In this document: piece by piece, positions 1-5,058 of the stretch
Numbering within the stretch: position 1 is the stretch's first letter
Layout: the number at the start of each line of letters is the position of its first letter
NCBI GenBank assembly: GCA_021778935.1
Contig: JAJYBQ010000148.1
Span: 1-6,343, forward strand
Direction: 5' to 3'
Source: Pseudomonadota bacterium
GTDB lineage: Bacteria; Pseudomonadota; Gammaproteobacteria; Burkholderiales; Burkholderiaceae
Length of the DNA stretch: 6,343 bases
Notes under the pieces: generated by a model
Told to the model about the DNA's origin: nothing
The model's input: only the letters and a program-made list of their open reading frames with translations
Database searches by the model: none
Program-made: the position numbers and the translations under genes

Positions 1-1
1 C

Positions 2-568
2 CGATACCTGCAGGAACAGACCGGTGCGGACATGCTGTTGTGGAATGCCAGCTGCATCGTCCATGACGAGTTCAAGGCGGTGGAACTGGAGGCGATGCGC
101 ACGGAGCATCCTCGGGCCAAAGTGCTCGTTCACCCGGAATCGCCGGCTGCGATCGTTGCGCAGGCCGACGTCGTCGGCTCCACCACCCAGTTGCTGCGGG
201 CCGCCGAGGTTCTGGGCGCGCCCGAATACATCGTCGCCACCGATAACGGAATCCTGCACAAAATGCGCCTGGCTCAGCCGGAAAAGGTGTTTCTGGAGGC
301 GCCGACCGCAGGTCGCGGCGCGACCTGCAAGAGCTGCGCGCACTGTCCCTGGATGGCCATGAACGAACTCGACCGTCTTGCGGACGCCCTGGATGCTGCC
401 GTCCAGGGGGATCGTTCGCAAGAGATCGATGTCGATCGGGAACTGGCGGCTCGTGCACTGGTCCCGATCGAGCGCATGCTGGCGTTTGCCGCGGCGCGGA
501 AGGCGGCCGGAACGCCGGCGCCGGCGCCATTCCTTCAGGCCGGTTCGCAGGGTGTGGGGCCCGCGTGA
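2..568 (+). CDS. nadA: Quinolinate synthase NadA, C-terminal part (5' end outside window)
   Basis: NadA condenses iminoaspartate with dihydroxyacetone phosphate to give quinolinate, using a [4Fe-4S] cluster in the cytoplasm. The frame is open from base 2, so the gene starts upstream; 188 residues are visible. The segment aligns by eye with roughly the second half of E. coli NadA. It contains a [11 protein letters not shown] motif whose cysteine (codon 53-55) corresponds to the second cluster ligand, HPESP, VGSTTQL, the ATDNGI segment, LEAPTAG, and the [13 protein letters not shown] motif (cysteine codons 326-346) whose last cysteine is the third ligand. The first ligand lies outside the window. 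The C-terminus ends in a short Ala/Pro/Gly-rich tail that the E. coli protein, as I recall it, lacks. The TGA stop overlaps the nadC start, indicating translational coupling. The nadB partner is not visible here. Confidence 0.97.
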   Translation, partial: RYLQEQTGADMLLWNASCIVHDEFKAVELEAMRTEHPRAKVLVHPESPAAIVAQADVVGSTTQLLRAAEVLGAPEYIVATDNGILHKMRLAQPEKVFLEAPTAGRGATCKSCAHCPWMAMNELDRLADALDAAVQGDRSQEIDVDRELAARALVPIERMLAFAAARKAAGTPAPAPFLQAGSQGVGPA

Positions 569-1461
569 CGTCTGCGCGCTGGCGGTTTGCCGATCCGGCG
601 CAGATTCCGGCGCTCGATGCGGCCGTGGCGGCCAACGTGGCGGCCGCCCTGGCCGAGGACGTCGGCTCCGGCGATTGCACGGCGGAGTTGTTGCCGGCGG
701 GGGCCATGGTCGAGGCCCGTCTGCTGGTCCGCGAACCGGCGGTCTTGTGCGGAATTCCCTGGGCGGAGGCGGTGTTCGACCGGCTCGATCCCCGGGTGGC
801 GATCGAATGGGACTACGCCGAGGGTGCGCAGATGGTTGCAGATTCGCTGGTGTGCCGCCTGCACGGTCCGGCGCGCGCCATCCTGACCGGAGAACGTGCG
901 GCGATCGACTTTCTGCAAACCCTGTCGGCGGTTGCGACCGCTACGCGCCGCTACGTCGACGCGATTGCCGGGGTACCGGGGAGTCGGGCGCGCATCCTCG
1001 ATACGCGCAAGACGATTCCCGGCCTGCGCACGGCGCAGAAGTACGCTGTGCGGGTGGGTGGGGGCGTCAACCATCGCATGGGGCTCTACGATGCGATCCT
1101 GATCAAGGAGAACCACATCGCCGCGGCGGGGGGCGTGGGCCCCGCGCTGCGGGCGGTGGCGGGGCGGGGCGTGCCGGTGCAGATCGAAGTCGAAACGATT
1201 GCGCAATTGCGCCAAGCGCTGGCGGCCGGTGCGCGGTCGGTTCTGCTCGACAACTTCGCGCCGGAGACGATGCGGGAGGCGGTGGCGCTGGCACACGCGT
1301 ATGCCCGGGAGACCGGCACGGAGCCGGCGGCGCTGGAGGCTTCCGGGGGGGTGCGGATGGAAACCGTCCGCGCGATCGCAGCGACGGGGGTGGATCGAAT
1401 CTCGATCGGAAGTCTTACCAAGGACGTGCGGGCGATCGATTTTTCGTTGCGGGTGGCGTAG
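565..1461 (+). CDS. nadC: Nicotinate-nucleotide pyrophosphorylase (quinolinate phosphoribosyltransferase) NadC
   Basis: NadC converts quinolinate plus PRPP to nicotinate mononucleotide, CO2 and pyrophosphate, the step after NadA in NAD synthesis. The protein is 298 residues, normal for the family. An N-terminal sandwich domain carries [16 protein letters not shown]. The barrel domain carries [12 protein letters not shown], the active-site [10 protein letters not shown] segment, [42 protein letters not shown], and the C-terminal [11 protein letters not shown] and [11 protein letters not shown] phosphate-binding strands. The start is GTG at 565, giving a GTGA overlap with the nadA stop. Homology begins soon after this start, and the tight overlap favours it over the later in-frame starts. 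The two genes form an operon. Transcription runs towards the convergent DUF1641 gene, with the inverted repeat at 1497-1528 between them. Confidence 0.97.
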   Translation: MTSARWRFADPAQIPALDAAVAANVAAALAEDVGSGDCTAELLPAGAMVEARLLVREPAVLCGIPWAEAVFDRLDPRVAIEWDYAEGAQMVADSLVCRLHGPARAILTGERAAIDFLQTLSAVATATRRYVDAIAGVPGSRARILDTRKTIPGLRTAQKYAVRVGGGVNHRMGLYDAILIKENHIAAAGGVGPALRAVAGRGVPVQIEVETIAQLRQALAAGARSVLLDNFAPETMREAVALAHAYARETGTEPAALEASGGVRMETVRAIAATGVDRISIGSLTKDVRAIDFSLRVA

Positions 1462-1496
1462 GGTTTTCGCGGTAGGGCCGTGGTGCCGTCCGGCGC

Positions 1497-1528
1497 GCCC
1501 TCTCTCCCGCGGAGGCGGGAGAGAGGGC
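1497..1528. repeat. Perfect 14-bp inverted repeat, REP-like element and possible bidirectional terminator
   Basis: The left arm GCCCTCTCTCCCGC (1497-1510) and right arm GCGGGAGAGAGGGC (1515-1528) are exact reverse complements around a GGAG loop. The element sits in the gap between nadC (ending 1461) and the convergent DUF1641 gene (ending 1542), where a shared terminator is expected. There is no T-run on either side, so it is not a canonical intrinsic terminator. The arms, together with the following GGAGGTGAGGGTG tail, resemble the dispersed CCCTCTCCCGC...GCGGGAGAGGG small repeats known in many GC-rich proteobacteria. That family assignment is from memory and needs a genome-wide copy count. 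Confidence 0.8.
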
Positions 1529-1541
1529 GGAGGTGAGGGTG

Positions 1542-2294
1542 TCAGCCCCTGCTTCCCCTTTGCAGATTTGCCGACGTCAGCGACACGAACCGCAGCGCGC
1601 GCAGCATGTCCGGGTTGCCGGCGGCGCGCAGGAGCCCGAACAACCCTCCCGAAGGCGCCGGTTCCCGGGTGACCGTAGCCTTTGCCGCGCAGGCGGCCTG
1701 GGCGAGATCGATCAGACCGTTCTGCACTTCCTCGCGCCCCAGTATGTCGATCAGGCGGAGGAACCCCTCGTTGCGCGCCAGCTTGTCGACCAGTGCTGCC
1801 AGTTGCGTGGCGACGAGCGCGAGTCGATTGACGATGTCGTCCGACAGCGAGTCTTCCATCGAGCCCGCCAGCCGGGCCAGGCCGGCGAGGCGATCCAGGT
1901 CGCCGCTTTCGACCATTCGGGTGATCGTCGGCAGGGCCTGCATGATCCCGCTGCGGTTGATGCGGTCCAGCAGGTCCAGGCCGCCCGCCGCTGCGCCGGA
2001 CAGGCGTCCGACGATGTCATCCGACACGCTGTCCTCGGCAGCGCCGATCAGGCGGGCGAGATCGGCAACCCGTTGCAGGTCGCCGCTCTGAATCAGCGCG
2101 GACACGGTCGGCAGCGCCTCCCATACCCCGCTGCGGTTGGCCCGGTCCAGGGCATCGAGCCCGCTGCCAACCGTTGCCGAAAGGCGTGTGACCGTATCGT
2201 CCGTCAGCGCATCGCGAGCACCCGCAAGCAGGCGCTCCAGTTCCCCCGCCACCACCGCGTTCGCGGTGGTGGGGTCCGTTTGTCCCTGGCTCAT
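1542..2294 (-). CDS. DUF1641 family helical repeat protein of the SQR operon
   Basis: This is a 250-residue, predicted all-helical soluble protein without signal peptide or membrane segment. Its molecular function is unknown. Residues 28-87 and 88-147 are two 60-residue tandem units (33 of 60 identical by hand alignment). Residues 148-207 are a third unit that keeps the DSLSDDIVNR head but then diverges. Each head has the form D-x-x-[ST]-D-D-x-V-x-R-L followed by LDR-x-NRSG, which I associate with DUF1641 (PF07849) proteins. The C-terminal segment GLFGLLRAAGNPDMLRALRF (218-237) matches the Gly-Leu-rich helix typical of that domain. The only cysteine is C202. The start ATG has SD TAGGGAG five bases upstream, overlapping the stop codon of the SQR-like gene, so the two are translationally coupled. 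From memory, DUF1641 genes often accompany SQR-like flavoproteins, which suggests an accessory or docking role; that role is inference. Confidence 0.85.
   Translation of the reverse strand: MSQGQTDPTTANAVVAGELERLLAGARDALTDDTVTRLSATVGSGLDALDRANRSGVWEALPTVSALIQSGDLQRVADLARLIGAAEDSVSDDIVGRLSGAAAGGLDLLDRINRSGIMQALPTITRMVESGDLDRLAGLARLAGSMEDSLSDDIVNRLALVATQLAALVDKLARNEGFLRLIDILGREEVQNGLIDLAQAACAAKATVTREPAPSGGLFGLLRAAGNPDMLRALRFVSLTSANLQRGSRG
1674..2213 (-). repeat. Three tandem 180-bp (60-residue) coding repeats inside the DUF1641 gene
   Basis: The copies are at 2034-2213 (unit 1), 1854-2033 (unit 2) and 1674-1853 (unit 3, conserved only at its head). Units 1 and 2 are the same length without gaps and share the LDRxNRSG, ALPT, SGDL and LARL blocks. 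Units 2 and 3 share 8 of their first 10 residues. The pattern suggests internal duplication within the gene, producing a helical solenoid or extended bundle. Confidence 0.8.
2249..2272. repeat. Perfect 11-bp inverted repeat with 2-base loop inside the DUF1641 coding start
   Basis: CCACCACCGCG (2249-2259) and CGCGGTGGTGG (2262-2272) are exact reverse complements separated by TT. On the minus-strand mRNA the hairpin would begin about 22 bases into the DUF1641 reading frame, over codons for the Thr-Thr-Ala-Asn-Ala-Val-Val stretch. It could slow ribosomes or protect the upstream mRNA from 3' decay. It may also be an accident of GC-rich codon use. Confidence 0.5.
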
Positions 2295-2299
2295 GGTGG

Positions 2300-2306
2300 C
2301 TCCCTA
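2300..2306 (-). promoter_or_regulatory. Ribosome binding site of the DUF1641 gene, overlapping the upstream stop codon
   Basis: Read on the minus strand, TAGGGAG contains the TAG stop of the SQR-like gene fused to the GGAG core, followed by a 5-base spacer and ATG. The stop codon forms part of the SD. A ribosome terminating on the flavoprotein gene is therefore positioned to reinitiate, which supports near-stoichiometric production of the two proteins and fixes the DUF1641 start at 2294. Confidence 0.75.
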
Positions 2307-3437
2307 CAAAAGTCCGCGGGCGCTGGCCCAGTACAACTGGTTGTAGGCCATCTTGAACCAGTGGATGGACTTGGTCGGCGGCTTCGGGTCCGGGGGCGTC
2401 GTGTAGTTGAACATCGCGTACGTCGCCTTGTCCTTTCCGGCCTCGATGAAGCAGAATACCTTGCCGTCGTAATCGCGCACGGGAGAACCGATCTTCACGA
2501 TCGCCGCGAGGTTCTCTGCCAGGGCTTCGGCCTCGAAGTGGGCGGTCGACCCGGCCTTGCTGATCGGCAGGTTGGTGGTGTCGCCGAGGGCGAACGCATT
2601 TTCGCGTCCTTCGATGTTGAGCCGGTTGCGGTGTACCGGGATCCAGCCGCCCTTGCCGAGGTTGTTCTTCTCGATCACTTCCATCCCCTTGTGGCCGGGA
2701 ACCGCCACCAGCAGATCGAACGGTGTCTCCGACCCTTCGATGCTGCGGATCACCTTCTTCTCGCCGTCGACTTCCTTCATGTTGAACAGCGTTTCGCTGG
2801 TGATGCCGCGCTGGTCGAACTCGCCCTGCATCCATTTGCCGACCGGCTCCAGGCTGTGCAGGCGGCCGATCGGGTAGGTGTAATGGATCGAGACCTTGTC
2901 GGCCAGGCCGCGATCGCGGAAGAAGTCGTAGAGCGTGAAGGTGAGTTCGGGCGGGATCATCGGGCACTTGTGCGGCACGCCGGCCGAGATCACGATGCGC
3001 CCGCCGCGGAAGGCATTGATCGTCTTCCAGAATTTCAACGCGGCTTCTTCGGTGTAGACGTTGATCGAATGCTCCGCCAACCCGGGGATCTCTTCCGGCA
3101 CCGCACGCGAACCCGTGGCGATGGCGATGAGGTCGTAATCGAAGCTGCGGCCGCTTTTCGTCTTCACCCGGTTCTTGTCGAGGTCGAATTCCTCCACGGG
3201 GTCGACGTGGAACTCGATTCCCGGCTCGAGCAGGCTTGCCTGATCCCGATAGAGTTCATCGGTGGAGGCGCGCCCCAGCGCGACGTACAGCAGCCCGGGT
3301 TGGTACATGTGCCGGTCCGACGCGGAGAGCATCGTCAGGCGCACCTTTTTGGTCTTGATCTCGTGCGACAGCCGCCGGGCCAGGTTGTTGGCCAGGATCG
3401 TACCGCCCATCCCCCCGCCCACGATCAAAATTTTCAT
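2304..3437 (-). CDS. Sulfide:quinone oxidoreductase-type FAD-dependent oxidoreductase
   Basis: This 377-residue flavoprotein would oxidise sulfide or a sulfane-sulfur donor through a cysteine persulfide and FAD and reduce membrane quinone. N-terminal IVGGGMGG (5-12) is the dinucleotide-binding loop, YQPGLLYVALG (45-55) the conserved SQR N-terminal segment, ATGSRAVPEEIPG (107-119) the second FAD contact, and FALGDTTNLP (282-291) the GD motif for FAD. Its only two cysteines are C158 in HKCPMIPPE and C329 in VFCFIEAG. By hand alignment to Acidithiobacillus ferrooxidans SQR they match catalytic Cys160 and Cys356; the third SQR cysteine (Cys128) is Tyr128 here. The aromatic C-terminus (SIHWFKMAYNQLYW, 357-370) matches the membrane-contacting helix of SQR. 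There is no Tat signal, which argues against flavocytochrome c FccB. A strong SD (AAGGGAGGAG, 3445-3454) fixes the start. SQR subtype is not resolved. Confidence 0.88.
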   Translation of the reverse strand: MKILIVGGGMGGTILANNLARRLSHEIKTKKVRLTMLSASDRHMYQPGLLYVALGRASTDELYRDQASLLEPGIEFHVDPVEEFDLDKNRVKTKSGRSFDYDLIAIATGSRAVPEEIPGLAEHSINVYTEEAALKFWKTINAFRGGRIVISAGVPHKCPMIPPELTFTLYDFFRDRGLADKVSIHYTYPIGRLHSLEPVGKWMQGEFDQRGITSETLFNMKEVDGEKKVIRSIEGSETPFDLLVAVPGHKGMEVIEKNNLGKGGWIPVHRNRLNIEGRENAFALGDTTNLPISKAGSTAHFEAEALAENLAAIVKIGSPVRDYDGKVFCFIEAGKDKATYAMFNYTTPPDPKPPTKSIHWFKMAYNQLYWASARGLL

Positions 3438-3464
3438 TTTTCGTCTCCTCCCTTGCCGTTCCGA

Positions 3465-3695
3465 TCACTTCGTTTTGCGGACCACGATACGCCACACCCC
3501 TACCTCCTGCGATGTGGAGACCATTTCGTGGCCGACCTTGCGGATCCATTCCGGGATGTCCGCCGAGGACCCCTCGTCCGACGAGAGCACCTCGAGTTCG
3601 TCCCCGACGTCCGCCAGCTTGATTCCGGCGATCAGTTCCATCAGCGGCCCGGGGCAGAACGTCCCCCGGGCGTCGATCGTATGTCGCTTCGCCAT
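3465..3695 (-). CDS. tusA: TusA-family sulfurtransferase
   Basis: TusA proteins are small cytoplasmic carriers that hold sulfane sulfur as a persulfide on one cysteine and pass it to partner proteins. In sulfur oxidisers they feed DsrEFH, DsrE2/DsrE3 or heterodisulfide-reductase-like systems. The 76-residue length is typical. The N-terminus has the signature IDARGTFCPGPLMELIAGI, with Cys14 in the CPxP motif as the sulfur-binding residue and the only cysteine. The C-terminal half (EWIRKVGHEMV, then VWRIVVRK) gives the expected helix and strand of the two-layer fold. An AAGGGGGAG SD lies about 7 bases before ATG 3695. The gene lies 30 nt after the DsrE-like gene and 27 nt before the flavoprotein gene. 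That operon context points to sulfur oxidation or sulfane-sulfur trafficking, not tRNA thiolation, though the sequence alone cannot exclude the latter. Confidence 0.93.
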   Translation of the reverse strand: MAKRHTIDARGTFCPGPLMELIAGIKLADVGDELEVLSSDEGSSADIPEWIRKVGHEMVSTSQEVGVWRIVVRKTK

Positions 3696-3725
3696 CGCCC
3701 ATCTCCCCCTTCATTTTTCGCAAAT

Positions 3726-4118
3726 TCAAAACGTGAGCATCTGCCCGCCTGCGCTGTCGGTCAAGAACTTCGTCAGGCCCAAGGGCGATGCAAGAAATCC
3801 GTCGAGATCCGCTGCCTTGACGCCGAGCACGTCCATCGCCATCGAGCAGGGATGCACCTTCGCGTCACCGAGTTCGATGGCATTTTCAAACAGTTCCTTG
3901 AATGGCGGAATCTTCTTGCCCGCCATCACCTGACCGAAGCTCCCTTCCGGAACCGGGAGGGAGCGCGTGTCGCGCACGAAAAACTGCAGCGAATTCATCG
4001 ACAGCAGGACGGTGACGGCCGTTCCGCTCACCGCGCCGACCGACGCGACCATCGCAGCCATCTGCAGGCGCTCGATGCGGTCGCTGACAACCAGAATGCT
4101 GAGCTTGGAGGAACTCAT
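3726..4118 (-). CDS. DsrE/DsrF/DrsH-like (DsrE2-type) sulfur carrier protein
   Basis: This 130-residue protein is a likely persulfide carrier that exchanges sulfur with TusA. It opens with a Rossmann-like strand (KLSILVVSD) followed by a small-residue helix ([21 protein letters not shown], about 20-40). It ends its core with [20 protein letters not shown], where Cys91 is the only cysteine and corresponds to the conserved cysteine of the C-x-M-[SA]-M-D-x-x-G motif of DsrE2-type proteins (PF13686). The helix at 20-40 is hydrophobic but resembles the buried helix of the fold more than a transmembrane anchor, so I expect a soluble or membrane-associated protein. The frame stays open to 4277, but ATG 4118 has an AAGGGAGA SD (4128-4135) and family similarity begins there. 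It is the first gene of the operon, so its upstream region should carry the promoter. Confidence 0.88.
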   Translation of the reverse strand: MSSSKLSILVVSDRIERLQMAAMVASVGAVSGTAVTVLLSMNSLQFFVRDTRSLPVPEGSFGQVMAGKKIPPFKELFENAIELGDAKVHPCSMAMDVLGVKAADLDGFLASPLGLTKFLTDSAGGQMLTF

Positions 4119-4243
4119 CAGGTATCGTCTCCCTTGTGTTTCGATTTTGTGAAATCTGGATTCGCGAAAGGAAACCTCCCCGGGATTCTGGATCCCCCCA
4201 TTCTGGAGAAGCCATCCCCTAGTCGGGTAGGGGGGATCCCGCC
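4119..4243. promoter_or_regulatory. Divergent intergenic region between the sulfur operon and ung, with dyads and direct repeats
   Basis: The 125-bp region must hold the promoter for the minus-strand sulfur operon and probably one for ung. It contains a 10-bp inverted repeat, GGATCCCCCC (4190-4199) with GGGGGGATCC (4230-4239). It also contains an inner hairpin (4216-4233) and two copies of ATTCTGGA (4185-4192 and 4200-4207) spaced 15 bp start to start, plus a shorter TCTGGA copy at 4155-4160. TTCGCGAA (4161-4168) is an 8-bp palindrome. No convincing -35/-10 pair was found on either strand. The repeats look like binding sites for a transcription factor acting on one or both genes; the regulator is unknown. 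Confidence 0.55.
4216..4233 (+). promoter_or_regulatory. Hairpin CCCCTA / TAGGGG overlapping the ung ribosome binding site
   Basis: CCCCTA (4216-4221) pairs with TAGGGG (4228-4233) across a six-base loop. The purine run AGGGGGG (4229-4235), eight bases before the ung ATG at 4244, is the best SD for ung, so the right arm would bury most of it. The outer inverted repeat 4190-4199/4230-4239 also involves this run. In mRNA this could reduce ung translation. As DNA the dyad could instead be an operator. Confidence 0.45.
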
Positions 4244-4987
4244 ATGCTTTCCCGTACGCCCATGCATTCCAATCCAAGCCTCCGCGCTCCGGTACAAGCG
4301 CATTTCGATGCCATCCCGGCGTCCTGGCGCACGCCGCTCCGGGAGACGCTCACCGACGAGGCGGCTCACCGCCTGGCCGCATTTCTCGACGCGCGGATCA
4401 CCGCCGGAGCGCGCGTCTATCCGCCGAATCCCTTCGCCGCCCTGGAGGCCTGCGATCCCGGCAACGTCCGGGTCGTGATCCTCGGGCAGGATCCGTACCA
4501 CGGCCCCGGCCAGGCCCACGGACTGGCGTTTTCCGTTTCCGACGGCGTGCGTCCGCCGCCCAGCCTGCGCAACATGTTCCGTGAACTCCAGCGCGACGGG
4601 TTGTGCGCGCAGATCCCGTCCACAGGCAATCTCGATTCCTGGACGCGCCAGGGGGTCCTGCTGTGGAATGCAGTGCTGACGGTGGAGGATGGTCGGGCCA
4701 ACAGTCACGCCGGGAAGGGGTGGGAGGCCATCACGGACGCGGTGCTCGACGCGATTGCGCATGATCCGACCCCCAAGGTCTTCTTGCTCTGGGGGGCGCA
4801 CGCTCAGGCGCGCCGTGCTCGGATCGACGCCGCGGCCGACGGACGCCACTGCATCCTCACCGCCAATCACCCGTCCCCGCTTTCCGCGCGGCGCCCGCCG
4901 GTGCCCTTCCTGGGCTGCGGGCACTTTTCCAAAGCAAACGCGTTCCTGATTGCGCACGGGAGGACGCCGGTGGCGTGGTGCCGGTAA
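4244..4987 (+). CDS. ung: Uracil-DNA glycosylase, family 1
   Basis: Ung removes uracil from DNA by hydrolysing the N-glycosidic bond, starting base-excision repair of deaminated cytosine or misincorporated dUMP. All family-1 motifs are present: [18 protein letters not shown], with catalytic water-activating Asp83 (motif at 81-98); [11 protein letters not shown] (105-115); [19 protein letters not shown], the uracil-pocket region (137-155); [10 protein letters not shown] (179-188); and the DNA-intercalating loop HPSPLSAR (209-216) with catalytic His209. The length of 247 residues is slightly above E. coli Ung (229). I chose ATG 4244 because the AGGGGGG run is correctly spaced from it. ATG 4262 is an alternative with no SD but would leave all motifs intact. 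It is transcribed divergently from the sulfur operon and appears functionally unrelated to it. Confidence 0.97.
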   Translation: MLSRTPMHSNPSLRAPVQAHFDAIPASWRTPLRETLTDEAAHRLAAFLDARITAGARVYPPNPFAALEACDPGNVRVVILGQDPYHGPGQAHGLAFSVSDGVRPPPSLRNMFRELQRDGLCAQIPSTGNLDSWTRQGVLLWNAVLTVEDGRANSHAGKGWEAITDAVLDAIAHDPTPKVFLLWGAHAQARRARIDAAADGRHCILTANHPSPLSARRPPVPFLGCGHFSKANAFLIAHGRTPVAWCR

Positions 4988-5000
4988 CGGCTCCTGGCGG

Positions 5001-5038
5001 AACCTGCGAATGGAGCGCATATCGCCCGATCGCAGGTT
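5001..5038. terminator. Inverted repeat after ung, weak terminator candidate
   Basis: AACCTGCGA (5001-5009) and TCGCAGGTT (5030-5038) form a perfect 9-bp stem around a 20-base loop, starting 13 bases after the ung stop. There is no downstream T-tract, so intrinsic termination is doubtful. It could equally be an operator for the PgaA-like gene that begins 20 bases further on. Confidence 0.4.
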
Positions 5039-5058
5039 GGGGCCGGCAGTATCCTTGA

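Noticed and set aside
4161..4168. TTCGCGAA palindrome as a separate operator
   Set aside because: An 8-bp palindrome is short, symmetry does not extend beyond it, and such sites are frequent in GC-rich DNA; it is noted only within the intergenic region entry.
4119..4189. Sigma-70 promoter for the sulfur operon (CAAAAT as -10 with an upstream TTTCCT-like -35 on the minus strand)
   Set aside because: The -10 matches 4 of 6 positions and the -35 only about 3 of 6, with imperfect spacing; too weak to call as a feature.
4119..4277. N-terminal extension of the DsrE-like protein up to ATG 4277
   Set aside because: The extra 53 residues have no family similarity and overlap the ung coding start and the regulatory dyads, whereas ATG 4118 has a good SD and the family N-terminus.
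1533..4478. A 981-codon plus-strand open frame antisense to the whole sulfur operon
   Set aside because: It lies opposite four in-phase genes with clear family motifs, and its translation shows no recognisable domain. GC-rich codon use suppresses antisense stops, so it is a shadow frame.
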